A program made the translations under genes and the position numbers. The notes under the pieces were generated by a model. It saw only the letters and a program-made list of their open reading frames with translations, searched no databases and was not told the origin of the DNA. A stretch of DNA of 64,000 nucleotides from positions 1 to 64,000 of the forward strand of contig JAJRQV010000014.1 in NCBI GenBank assembly GCA_024280035.1, written 5' to 3'. Of this stretch, positions 17,836 to 26,872 are shown piece after piece (position 1 is the first letter of the stretch; every line of letters begins with the position of its first letter). This stretch comes from Campylobacterales bacterium (GTDB lineage Bacteria; Campylobacterota; Campylobacteria; Campylobacterales; Sulfurimonadaceae).

Positions 17836-19104
17836 ATGAAATTAAAATCTGAATTTTCTAGAAATATTTTAACTTTAATGACGGGAACAACAATAGCACA
17901 GGCTATTCCAATCGTTATTAGTCCTATCTTAACTCGAATATATACGCCTGAAGACTTTGGTGTTTTTGCCTTTTTTATCTCTATTGTAGCTATTTTTAGT
18001 TCTATCTCAAGCGCACGTTATGAACAAGCAATTTTACTTCCAATATCTGAAGAAGATGCTTTTCATGTTTTTGCCTTAGGTCTTATTCTTATCTCTTTTA
18101 TGAGTCTGTTTTTATTTCTATTTATAGTGATGTTTAAAGGTTATATTATTCAGATATTTCACACTCAAGAACTCTCTTTATATATATACTTTGTTCCTAT
18201 AACGGTCTTCTTTATAGGTCTTTTTAATCTGCTTAGTTATTTTAACAATAGAAAAAAACTTTATACAGATATGGCAAGGGCTTCTGTAATAAAAGCCGTG
18301 GTTCTTGCCTTTGTACAGATTATTATAGGTTTTGTAAAAGAGGGTGCAAGTGGATTAATAACAGCTCAGGTTCTTTCACAAATGTTTGCTAATATTCAAT
18401 TAGCAAAAAATATTTTCATAAAAAAGAAGTTTATAAATATTTTCAATTTAAAAGAGATAAAAAGAGTTGCAGTTGAGCATAATAATTTTCCAAAATACCA
18501 AGTCCCTCATACGCTTTTAAGCACAGCGAGCTCAAACCTACCTGTATATATATTTACAGCTTTTTTTTCAGCAAGTATTACGGGTTTTTATTCTTTAGCA
18601 ATTCGAATAATTTTTGCACCAATGATGATTATTGCAGGCTCATCTGCAAAAGTATATAATGAACATCTCTCAAATCTGCATAAAAACCAAAAAGATACAT
18701 ATACGTTTAGTGTGAATTTTTTAAAAGGTCTTAGTCTAAAGATTCTTCCATTTATTGTCTTGGTTTCTATTTTCTCTCCTGAATTATTTGCCTTTATTTT
18801 TGGAGAAGCATGGAGAGAAGCAGGGGTATATACACGTATCTTATCGCCATGGTTGTTTTTAAATGTAATAATCGCTTCTATTGCTTTTATCCCTAGTTTA
18901 GTAGAAAAACAAAAAAAAGCTTTTCAGGTGAGTCTGGTTCAGTTCTTTTTAGTTTTAGGTGTCTTAGGTATAGGTGTGACATGGGGAAGTGTTTATATTA
19001 CTTTATTAGGCTTTAGTGTCGTCAATAGTTTTATTCTGCTTTATAATCTTATTTGGTTTTTAGATGCATTAAAAAGTTCAAAAAAACAGAAGCGTATGTT
19101 ATGA
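17836..19104 (+). CDS. Wzx-type polysaccharide flippase
   Basis: A 422-residue integral membrane protein with about 12 hydrophobic segments, of the oligosaccharide flippase (polysaccharide transporter) type. It begins FSRNILTLMTGTTIAQAIP and has TPEDFGVFAFFIS, typical of this family. It would move lipid-linked glycans across the inner membrane. Its place at the head of a pgl operon suggests that it flips the N-glycan precursor, a job done by the ABC transporter PglK in Campylobacter jejuni. That substitution is an inference. It overlaps the next gene by ATGA. Confidence 0.85.
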   Translation: MKLKSEFSRNILTLMTGTTIAQAIPIVISPILTRIYTPEDFGVFAFFISIVAIFSSISSARYEQAILLPISEEDAFHVFALGLILISFMSLFLFLFIVMFKGYIIQIFHTQELSLYIYFVPITVFFIGLFNLLSYFNNRKKLYTDMARASVIKAVVLAFVQIIIGFVKEGASGLITAQVLSQMFANIQLAKNIFIKKKFINIFNLKEIKRVAVEHNNFPKYQVPHTLLSTASSNLPVYIFTAFFSASITGFYSLAIRIIFAPMMIIAGSSAKVYNEHLSNLHKNQKDTYTFSVNFLKGLSLKILPFIVLVSIFSPELFAFIFGEAWREAGVYTRILSPWLFLNVIIASIAFIPSLVEKQKKAFQVSLVQFFLVLGVLGIGVTWGSVYITLLGFSVVNSFILLYNLIWFLDALKSSKKQKRML

Positions 19105-20201
19105 ATATATTACTTATTGCAAACTCAAACGTAGTATTTGGAAATGAACTCAAAGAAGCCTTAGATAAAAAAATGTTTAATACTTATCTTTTAGACTTTG
19201 AAAGTTTAGAAGTAAGGTTTGAAGGTGAGATAGATAGAAGTATTAGTCAGAAGTTTGAGAAATTTAAAAAGATACCAAAATTTCATATGTTGTTTAGAAT
19301 GTATTTTATAAATAAATTTTTAAAAAATAGAAACTTTGATATCGTAAATATACACTATAGTAGATGGGTGTATTTGCTGATTTTGAAGACCTTGGTGCGT
19401 TCAAAGTTGATTATTACGTTTTATGGAAGTGACTTTTACAGGGTCAGTAATAGGATGAGAAACCTTCAAAAAAGAGTATACCAAAAAGCAGATGCCTTGA
19501 GTTTTACAAACCCCTTAACCAAAGAAGATTTTCTTAGATATTTTAAAAATTTTGAAGAGAAAAGCCTTGTTTGCCGTTTTGGTCTTACAACCTTAGATTA
19601 TATAGATAAAAATAGAGAAAAAGAGAAGACGAAAATCAGAGAAACCTTAGGGTATTCAAAAGAAAAAATTATTGTTACTTGTGGTTACAATGCCACGTCG
19701 GCTCAACAGCATAAAAAAATGATTAATGCTCTTATGAAAATTAATGAAGAAGTCTTAGAAAAAATAGAGTTTATTTTTCCAATGACATATGGAAATATGG
19801 CATATAAACAGGAGATAAAATCCGTTTTAAAAGTAAGTGGATTAAGGTATGTCATCTTAGAAGAGTTTTTGTATGAGGATGATAATGCTTATGTTAAACT
19901 TGCTTCTGACATTATGATAAATGTTTTACAAACAGATAGTTTTTCTGGAAGTATGCAAGAGTTTTTATATGCACAAAACTATGTTATAACAGGAACTTGG
20001 TTACCTTATGAACTCTTTGATAAGGAAGGTATTAAGTATTCTAAAATAGATACTTTAGATGAATTAGGCGATACGCTTATTTGGCAAATAAACAATATGA
20101 ATACAAAAGAAGAGTTAGAAAAAAACAGAGATATTATTTATAAACTTTCCTCTTGGAAAAACAGTATAAATTCTTGGGTGCAGATGTATGAAAATGTTTA
20201 A
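19101..20201 (+). CDS. glycosyltransferase (GT-B type), first of three
   Basis: A 366-residue cytosolic or membrane-associated enzyme expected to add a sugar to a lipid-linked glycan. It has GT-B features: a Rossmann-like start (MNILLIANSNVVFG), ITFYGSDFYR, and a C-terminal half (IIVTCGYNATSAQQHKK) with a nucleotide-sugar fold. The donor cannot be told. The ATG overlapping the flippase stop (ATGA) is chosen over an in-frame ATG 16 codons earlier inside the flippase gene. It overlaps the next gene by 14 bases. Confidence 0.75.
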   Translation: MNILLIANSNVVFGNELKEALDKKMFNTYLLDFESLEVRFEGEIDRSISQKFEKFKKIPKFHMLFRMYFINKFLKNRNFDIVNIHYSRWVYLLILKTLVRSKLIITFYGSDFYRVSNRMRNLQKRVYQKADALSFTNPLTKEDFLRYFKNFEEKSLVCRFGLTTLDYIDKNREKEKTKIRETLGYSKEKIIVTCGYNATSAQQHKKMINALMKINEEVLEKIEFIFPMTYGNMAYKQEIKSVLKVSGLRYVILEEFLYEDDNAYVKLASDIMINVLQTDSFSGSMQEFLYAQNYVITGTWLPYELFDKEGIKYSKIDTLDELGDTLIWQINNMNTKEELEKNRDIIYKLSSWKNSINSWVQMYENV

Positions 20202-21297
20202 AATTACTCACCTTACATCAGCTCATCCAAGATATGATACGCGTATTTTTATCAAAGAGTGTTGTTCATTGGCTAAGGTAAAAGAGTATAACCTCAGTTT
20301 AATTGTAGCTGATAAGCTTGGAGATGAGGAAAAAGAAGGTGTTCACATTTTTGATGTTGGAAGCGTAAAAGGTCGAATGAACAGAATGTTTAAAACAACA
20401 AAAAAAGTTTTTGAAAAAGCAAAAGAACTTGATAGTGATCTGTACCATTTTCATGACCCTGAGCTTATTCCTGTGGGTTTAAAATTAAAAAAACTTGGGA
20501 AAAAGGTAATTTTTGATATTCATGAAGATGTTCCTAAGCAGATTAAAGCCAAGGCATATATGAATCCTCTTTTTAGAGGAATAATCTCAAAACTGTATGA
20601 AAATTATGAAAACCTCACCTGTAAAAAATTTGATGCCTTAATTGTTCCTACCCCTTTACTAAAAAATAAATTCAGAAGTCTGCACGCTCAAGTTGTTCAA
20701 GTTACCAACTATCCTGTACTTAAAGAGTTAATTAATAATACTCCTTGGGAGATGCGAAAAAACCGTATATGTCATATTGGTTCCTTAGCGCAAACGAGAG
20801 GCATTAAAGAGCTAGTAGAATCTTTAGAAAAGTCTAAAGTAATCTTAGACCTTTGTGGTAATTTTAGACCTCCATCTTTTGAAGATGAGCTTATAGCCTT
20901 ACAAGGATGGAAGTATGTTGATTTCCATGGTTTTAGTTCTCGAAATGAAGTCAAAGAGGTTCTTTCTTGTGTTAAGGTAGGTATTGTTACCTTACATCCA
21001 ACACAAAGTTATTTAGAAGCTATTCCTGTAAAAATGTTTGAGTATATGGCAGCAGGAATTCCAATAATAGCTTCTGACTTTAAGTTTTATAGGGAGCTTT
21101 TAAAGGGATATGACACTGCCTTTTTTGTTGACCCTCTTAATCCTGATGCTATAGCTGATGCTGTTGTAAGTTTGTTAAATAATGATAAAAAAGCTAATAA
21201 AATGGGAGAAAATGCTAAGAAGGCTGTTCTTGAAAGGTTTAACTGGACAGAAGAAGAAAATAAACTTTTAAAGATATACAGAGGATTATTAAGATGA
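20188..21297 (+). CDS. glycosyltransferase family 4, second of three
   Basis: A 369-residue GT-B retaining glycosyltransferase. The N-terminal acceptor half contains SAHPRYDTRIF and DIHEDVPKQI. The C-terminal donor half contains CHIGSLAQTRGIKELVES and the E-x7-E type motif in VKMFEYMAAGIPIIASDF. It presumably extends the undecaprenyl-linked glycan built by the downstream pgl enzymes. It overlaps both neighbours by a few bases. The alternative start is the ATG two codons later. Confidence 0.82.
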   Translation: MKMFKITHLTSAHPRYDTRIFIKECCSLAKVKEYNLSLIVADKLGDEEKEGVHIFDVGSVKGRMNRMFKTTKKVFEKAKELDSDLYHFHDPELIPVGLKLKKLGKKVIFDIHEDVPKQIKAKAYMNPLFRGIISKLYENYENLTCKKFDALIVPTPLLKNKFRSLHAQVVQVTNYPVLKELINNTPWEMRKNRICHIGSLAQTRGIKELVESLEKSKVILDLCGNFRPPSFEDELIALQGWKYVDFHGFSSRNEVKEVLSCVKVGIVTLHPTQSYLEAIPVKMFEYMAAGIPIIASDFKFYRELLKGYDTAFFVDPLNPDAIADAVVSLLNNDKKANKMGENAKKAVLERFNWTEEENKLLKIYRGLLR

Positions 21298-22484
21298 ATA
21301 TCGTCATCTTTAATCATTATGCCTTAGTCCCTGAAATGGGTGGGGGTACTCGACATTATGATTTTGCTAAAGAGCTGGTTAGTCGAGGGCATAAGGTAAG
21401 CATAGTGGCTTCTAGTTTTCATTACTCTTCGTACCAAGAGATGAAGGTGTATTTAAAAAGTAGCTACCTGCATGAAGAGATTGATGGTATGGAATTTATC
21501 TGGATTAAAACGCGACCCTATAAGGGTAATGGAGTTAGGCGTGTGATGAATATGCTTGATTATATGATAAAGGCTAAGAATATAGACTTTACGAATAAAC
21601 CGGATGTTATTATTGGTTCGTCGGTACATCTTTTTGCTGTATATGCTGCTTATAAACAAAGCCAAAGACTTTCTCTTCCTTTTGTAATGGAAGTAAGAGA
21701 TATTTGGCCTCAAACTTTAATAGATATGGGAATCTCTGCGTGGCATCCTTTTATTATAGGACTTGGATATTTAGAAAAATATTTGTACAAAAAAGCAGAT
21801 AAGATAATTACTTTGTTGCCTGAAGCAGATAAATATATTGAAAAGTTTAATATCAATAAAGAGGATATTGTTTGGATTTCAAACGGGGTTGATGTCTCTA
21901 AGTTTAAAGGGCTTAAGTCTGAACAGAAAGAGAAAGAATTTTTAATTACATACATGGGGTCAATGGGACAAGCAAATGTTTTACATACTCTTATGGAAGT
22001 TGCAAAAAGATTAAAAGATAAAGAGATAAGGTTTCAGTTAATTGGTGAAGGTGAGTTAAAGAAAGAACTCCAAGAATATAAAGAAAAACAGACCTTAACA
22101 AATGTAAAAATCCTGGATCTTATCTCAAAAGACAAGGTACCACAGGTTTTAAAAAATAGTGATCTTTTATATCTTGGTCTAAAAGATTCTCCTTTATATA
22201 GATTTGGAGTTAGTTTGAATAAATTATTTGATTATTTAGCAGCAGAAGTTCCTATTGTATTTGCAAGTGAGATTAAGAAAAACCCTGTTGAAGAAGCAAA
22301 TGCAGGTCTATGCATAGCTCCCGAAAATACTGATTTACTTGAAAAAGCTATTATAAGTATGTATAAGATGAGTGAAAAAGAACGTAAGCCCTTTGGTGAA
22401 GGTAATATAAATTATATTGAAAACAACTTTTCGATACAATTTCTCACAAATAAATTAGAAAAATTATTAAATGGATTGGTATGA
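21294..22484 (+). CDS. glycosyltransferase family 4, third of three (WbuB/PglA-like)
   Basis: A 396-residue GT-B glycosyltransferase beginning with NHYALVPEMGGGTRHYDFAK, the glycine-rich acceptor loop of WbuB/PglA-type enzymes. It has MEVRDIWPQTLIDMG and, in the donor domain, YMGSMGQANVLHTLMEVAK and KLFDYLAAEVPIV. Enzymes of this type often add the second sugar onto a bacillosamine- or FucNAc-type primer, which would fit PglA in the pgl pathway. Donor identity is unproven. It overlaps the preceding gene by ATGA and pglB by 4 bases. Confidence 0.83.
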   Translation: MNIVIFNHYALVPEMGGGTRHYDFAKELVSRGHKVSIVASSFHYSSYQEMKVYLKSSYLHEEIDGMEFIWIKTRPYKGNGVRRVMNMLDYMIKAKNIDFTNKPDVIIGSSVHLFAVYAAYKQSQRLSLPFVMEVRDIWPQTLIDMGISAWHPFIIGLGYLEKYLYKKADKIITLLPEADKYIEKFNINKEDIVWISNGVDVSKFKGLKSEQKEKEFLITYMGSMGQANVLHTLMEVAKRLKDKEIRFQLIGEGELKKELQEYKEKQTLTNVKILDLISKDKVPQVLKNSDLLYLGLKDSPLYRFGVSLNKLFDYLAAEVPIVFASEIKKNPVEEANAGLCIAPENTDLLEKAIISMYKMSEKERKPFGEGNINYIENNFSIQFLTNKLEKLLNGLV

Positions 22485-24571
22485 ATAAAAATATAGAATA
22501 TAGTTGGCAACGCGTCAGTGTACTGATGTTTGTAGCTTATCTCTTTAGCTTTGCTGTTAGAATGTACTGGATCTATTATTTTCAAAATGAACCGAGTTTC
22601 TTTTGGAATGATGAACTTATGATAAATACAAATGATGGATATTTCTTTGCGAGTATGGTACAAAAGATTTTAGAAGATATGCATATTCATAATCCCCGTG
22701 TTTTAGATGGTTGGAGATATGGTGTTGTTGCCCTTACTGTAGTGTTTGCAAAAATTACCCCCTTCTCTTTAGAGACAATTATCTTATATATGCCAGTACT
22801 GATTTCGAGTTTAGTTATTATTCCTATTATCTTAATTGGACGACTTTATAAAAACCTCTCTTTAGGATTTTTTGCTGCTTTAATAGGTTCTATTGCTTGG
22901 TCGTATTATAACCGTACTATGGTAGGGTATTATGATACAGATATGTTCTCTGCTATGGCACCAATGTTTATTTTGTATTTTTTATTAGCCACAATAGAGA
23001 CAGAACAGAGTAAATATGCCCTTTTCTCTGCGCTTTCTATTTTAGTCTACCCCTTTTTATATGACTCAGGGCTCTCTCTTGTGTATGCCATGGGTATTTT
23101 TTATATGTTATATATGCTATTTTTTCATAAAAATGAGAGTTTTACTTATTACTCAATTATTCTTATCTCCCTTGCTTTAATGGGTATTCCTTGGTATGCT
23201 AAGATGATAATGGTGATTGTTGTTTATATTCTTTTGAAACAAGATAAATTTGGACTCAAGCCTTTAATGATAACTTCGGGCATAAGTGTACTTCTCTTTT
23301 TTATTACAGGAAATGTGTTTTATTTAATTTATGCCAAACTTATGGTGTATACAGTGCGTGGAACGCAAGAAAACGGGTTAATGTTTTACCAAGTGGCTCA
23401 AACGGTTAGAGAAGCAGGGCAGATTCCTTTTTCACTGATGGCTAACCGTATTTCAGGTTCCACAGTAGGTGTACTTATTGCTTTAATAGGATATATTGCC
23501 TTAGTAATGCGACATAAATCTTTTATTTTAGCCCTTCCTTTAATTGGAATAGGTGTCTTTTCTCTTGTTGGTGGCTTACGGTTTACTGTTTTTGCTGTTC
23601 CAGTAGCGGCAATTTCAGCTGTGTATATTCTTTATTTACTAACTACATTACTTAAAATAGAAAAACTTCGTTTACTCTTACTGGCTTTTTTAGTATCAAT
23701 ATTTTTATATCCCAATATTAAGCATATTATTGAATATAAGGTACCTACTGTTTTAACACACCCTGAGGTACAGATTTTAGATAGCTTAAGTAAGGTGGGT
23801 TCAGACAAAGATTATATTATTGCATGGTGGGATTATGGTTATCCTTTATGGTTTTATACCAATAAAAACACCTTGATTGATGGGGGAAAACATCAAAATG
23901 ATAACTACATTGTGTCACGAATTTTAACAACATCTTCACAAAAAGAAGCCGCATACCTTTCTCGTATTGCTGTTGAAAGTTATGTGCGTTCTGATTACAA
24001 AAATATTGCAGATACAATTTTTAGAAATGGTGAACAAAATCAAGTTAATATTGAGGAATATTTTGAAGAACTGGAAGCAGACACCTTAGAAATTCCAAAA
24101 GCTACACGTGAGGTTTTCCTCTATTTTCCTTATCGAATGATTGATATCTTTCCTACCGTCAAGGTTTTTTCTAACATAGATTTAGATACGGGTAAAAAAA
24201 TTAGCAGTCCTTTCTTTTTTAAAGCTAATGGTATTCAGCAAGAAGGGGCGTTAGTTAATTTTGGTTCAGGTGTTTCATTTGACCAAAATAGTGGAAATTT
24301 AATTATAGGTAATCAAAGCGTTCCTGTTAATGCAGTCGTAACAACAGGTGTCCGCCCTGATGGAAGACTAGGCGTTTCTCGACAGCAGATACACGCTAAT
24401 GCTCCTATGGTCGTTTTGATTTTACAAAATTATAATAGTGTTTTAATCTTAGATAAGGAGATGTTTAACTCCGCCTATATTCAGATGTTCTTTTTAGAAA
24501 ATTATGACAGAGAGCTTTTTGAAGCAGTAGAACTTTCTGCTTATGCCAAAGTATTTAGAGTAAAGATTTAA
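22481..24571 (+). CDS. pglB: STT3-type oligosaccharyltransferase
   Basis: Transfers a preassembled glycan from a lipid carrier to asparagine in acceptor sequons of periplasmic proteins. The 696-residue protein has a multi-pass membrane N-terminal domain (about 13 segments to residue 410) and a soluble C-terminal domain. The hallmark WWDYG is at residues 449-453. The first periplasmic loop carries the acidic NDELMINTNDGYFF with the metal-binding Asp. GYYDTDMFS is the second acidic motif. Length and layout match bacterial PglB. It sits directly upstream of pglC-pglD-pglE-pglF, so the whole general N-glycosylation pathway is present. Confidence 0.95.
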   Translation: MNKNIEYSWQRVSVLMFVAYLFSFAVRMYWIYYFQNEPSFFWNDELMINTNDGYFFASMVQKILEDMHIHNPRVLDGWRYGVVALTVVFAKITPFSLETIILYMPVLISSLVIIPIILIGRLYKNLSLGFFAALIGSIAWSYYNRTMVGYYDTDMFSAMAPMFILYFLLATIETEQSKYALFSALSILVYPFLYDSGLSLVYAMGIFYMLYMLFFHKNESFTYYSIILISLALMGIPWYAKMIMVIVVYILLKQDKFGLKPLMITSGISVLLFFITGNVFYLIYAKLMVYTVRGTQENGLMFYQVAQTVREAGQIPFSLMANRISGSTVGVLIALIGYIALVMRHKSFILALPLIGIGVFSLVGGLRFTVFAVPVAAISAVYILYLLTTLLKIEKLRLLLLAFLVSIFLYPNIKHIIEYKVPTVLTHPEVQILDSLSKVGSDKDYIIAWWDYGYPLWFYTNKNTLIDGGKHQNDNYIVSRILTTSSQKEAAYLSRIAVESYVRSDYKNIADTIFRNGEQNQVNIEEYFEELEADTLEIPKATREVFLYFPYRMIDIFPTVKVFSNIDLDTGKKISSPFFFKANGIQQEGALVNFGSGVSFDQNSGNLIIGNQSVPVNAVVTTGVRPDGRLGVSRQQIHANAPMVVLILQNYNSVLILDKEMFNSAYIQMFFLENYDRELFEAVELSAYAKVFRVKI

Positions 24572-24574
24572 AAG

Positions 24575-25180
24575 ATGTATGCTCACCTACTAAAGCCACT
24601 TTTTGATTTTCTTTTGGCTTTTGTCTTGCTACTTCTGTTTAGCCCCCTTATCTTAGTTGTGAGTGCCATGGTTTTTATAAGTATGGGCTCTCCTGTATTA
24701 TTTAAGCAAGAACGCCCTGGAAAAGATGAAAATATTTTTACTATCTACAAGTTTAGAACGATGAACAATAGTGTTAACGCAAAGGGAGAACCTTTAGAAG
24801 ATAAGCAGAGATTAACGTTTATAGGAAAATTTCTTCGTTCTATGAGTTTGGATGAACTTCCTCAACTCTTTAACATCCTTAAAGGCGAGATGAGTTTTAT
24901 TGGACCAAGACCTCTTTTAAAAGAGTATCTTCCCCTTTATAATGATGAGCAGAAAAAAAGACATAGGGTGAAACCTGGTATTAGTGGTTTAGCACAGGTG
25001 AATGGACGTAATAATATCTCTTGGAAATAGAAGCTTGATTATGATATTAGCTATACTAAGGAAATAAGTTTTTTAGTGGATATGAAAATTTTAATAAAAA
25101 CTATACAAAAGGTTCTTATGCGCCAAGATATTTCAAGCCAAGAACATGTAACAAGTGAGAAGTTTAATGGACATAACTAA
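24575..25180 (+). pseudogene. pglC: initial sugar-phosphate transferase PglC, interrupted by an in-frame TAG
   Basis: Membrane-associated phosphoglycosyltransferase that loads the first sugar phosphate (diNAc-bacillosamine in Campylobacter) onto undecaprenyl phosphate. The 201-codon frame matches PglC length. It has an N-terminal re-entrant membrane helix, then [21 protein letters not shown], the [12 protein letters not shown] catalytic region, and [16 protein letters not shown]. Codon 152 (25028-25030) is TAG between NGRNNISWK and KLDYDISY. The frame continues without indel to a C-terminus that closely matches Campylobacter PglC (HVTSEKFNGHN). Relatives carry Lys or Glu at this point. Truncation removes about 50 residues after the main catalytic motifs. 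pglD starts inside the last codons. Confidence 0.88.
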
Positions 25181-25769
25181 TACAATTGCTATTTATGGTA
25201 GAAGTGGCCATGGTAAAGTACTTGCTGATATTGCTCGGGCAAAAGGTTTTAAAAAGATTTTATGGATAGATGATGACCCTAAAAAAGAGGCATTAAGTTT
25301 TTTAGAGTTTTATGAATTCTATCATGAAGTCCCTGTTTTACTTGGCATTGGTGATAACAGTACCCGTCAAAAACTTTATCAATCTTTAAAGTCTAAGGGT
25401 TTTTCTCTTCCTTGTATTGTTCATCCTTCTGCTACGGTAAGTGAAAGTGTTGAACTGATGGATGCAACGGTAGTGATGCCTCATGTTGTTATTAATGCAG
25501 ATACCACAATAGGTATTGGCTGTATTATTAACAGCAGTGCTGTGATAGAACATGATTGTAGAATTAAAGACTTTGTCCATATCTCTGTAAATGCCTCTTT
25601 AGCAGGAAATGTTGAGGTGTCTAGGTTTTCACATATTGGAATTAATGCTACCATAATTCAAGGCATCTGTATTGGCGAAAATGTAAAGCTTGGCGCAGGC
25701 GCGGTTGTTATTAATAATCTTGAGTCTAATGTAACTGCAGTCGGTGTTCCAGCTAAGGCTCTTCCTTAA
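25167..25769 (+). CDS. pglD: UDP-sugar N-acetyltransferase
   Basis: Acetylates the amino sugar made by PglE to give UDP-diNAc-bacillosamine. The 200-residue enzyme has an N-terminal Rossmann-like part (IAIYGRSGHGKVLADIA) and a left-handed beta-helix of hexapeptide repeats. The catalytic histidine is His129 in VIEHDCRIKDF, matching His125 of Campylobacter jejuni PglD. C-terminus AVGVPAKALP is family-typical. The ATG at 25167, which overlaps the pglC end, is preferred to an in-frame ATG four codons earlier because it matches the family N-terminus. Confidence 0.93.
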   Translation: MDITNTIAIYGRSGHGKVLADIARAKGFKKILWIDDDPKKEALSFLEFYEFYHEVPVLLGIGDNSTRQKLYQSLKSKGFSLPCIVHPSATVSESVELMDATVVMPHVVINADTTIGIGCIINSSAVIEHDCRIKDFVHISVNASLAGNVEVSRFSHIGINATIIQGICIGENVKLGAGAVVINNLESNVTAVGVPAKALP

Positions 25770-26872
25770 TGAAAAGAATTTTTCTCTCTCCACCACATAT
25801 GAGTGGCAAAGAACAAGAATATATTAATGAAGTCTTTAAGAGTAATTATATTGCACCCTTAGGTGAATTTGTAGATAGGTTTGAGCAAAGTGTTTGTGAT
25901 TTTACGGGAAGCAGTTATGCCTTAGCTACGATTAATGCAACGGCTGCTATTCATTTAGCCCTTCGTGTTTTAAACATTATAAAAGATGATCTAGTGTTAT
26001 GCTCAAGTTTTACCTTTATTGGTTCGGTTTCACCCGTTTTGTACCAAAATGCAGAAGTGTTTTTTATTGATTCTGAAAAAGAGACTTGGAACCTAAGCCC
26101 TAAACTTTTAGAAGATGCCATTGAAAAAGCTTCGAAAAGACCTAAGGCATTAATCCTTACCCACCTTTATGGTCAGTGTGCAGACTTAGAAAAAATTGTT
26201 GCTATCTGCAAGAAACATAAAATTTATCTTATTGAAGATGCGGCAGAGAGCCTTGGGGCTACATTTCAGGGGAAACAGAGTGGAACCTTTGGAGACATGG
26301 GAGTGTATTCTTTTAATGGAAATAAGATTTTAAGCACTTCAGGCGGTGGTATGTTGGTGAGTGATAATGAGGCATGGATAGAAAAAGCACGTTTTTATGC
26401 AACTCAGGCAAAAGAAGATGCACCGTATTATGAACATAAAGAGTTAGGATACAACTACCGAATGAGTAATGTTCTTGCTGCCATAGGTGTAGCCCAGATG
26501 GAAGTCCTTCAAAAAAGAGTAGACAAATGTAAGGAAATTTTTTTATGGTACCAAGAAGAACTTAATGAGATTGAAGAAATTCGTTTTATGCCTGAAGTAA
26601 AAGAGTCAGAAGGAAATCGTTGGCTTACAACCTTGAGTCTTTGTAAAACAGACCCTAAGAAAGTAATTGAGCATTTACAAAAAAACAATATTGAAAGTCG
26701 TCTTTTATGGAAACCTATGCACCTACAAGAACTCTTTGAAAGTTCTTCCAAAGCACTTAATGGCGTCAGTGAAGAACTCTTTACCCAAGGGCTGTGTTTA
26801 CCTAGTGGCACACAACTTAGTCGTAAAGATGTGGGGTTGATTTGTCAGTATATAAAAGAAGTATTAGCATGA
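25769..26872 (+). CDS. pglE: UDP-4-keto-sugar aminotransferase
   Basis: PLP-dependent DegT/DnrJ/EryC1 family enzyme that aminates the 4-keto sugar made by PglF. The 367-residue protein has TINATAAIHLALR in the cofactor-binding region, IEDAAESLGATF with the PLP-ring aspartate, and the internal-aldimine lysine Lys186 in YSFNGNKILSTSGGG. Its start ATG shares a base with the pglD stop, and its stop overlaps pglF as ATGA. All family landmarks are present. Confidence 0.94.
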   Translation: MKRIFLSPPHMSGKEQEYINEVFKSNYIAPLGEFVDRFEQSVCDFTGSSYALATINATAAIHLALRVLNIIKDDLVLCSSFTFIGSVSPVLYQNAEVFFIDSEKETWNLSPKLLEDAIEKASKRPKALILTHLYGQCADLEKIVAICKKHKIYLIEDAAESLGATFQGKQSGTFGDMGVYSFNGNKILSTSGGGMLVSDNEAWIEKARFYATQAKEDAPYYEHKELGYNYRMSNVLAAIGVAQMEVLQKRVDKCKEIFLWYQEELNEIEEIRFMPEVKESEGNRWLTTLSLCKTDPKKVIEHLQKNNIESRLLWKPMHLQELFESSSKALNGVSEELFTQGLCLPSGTQLSRKDVGLICQYIKEVLA

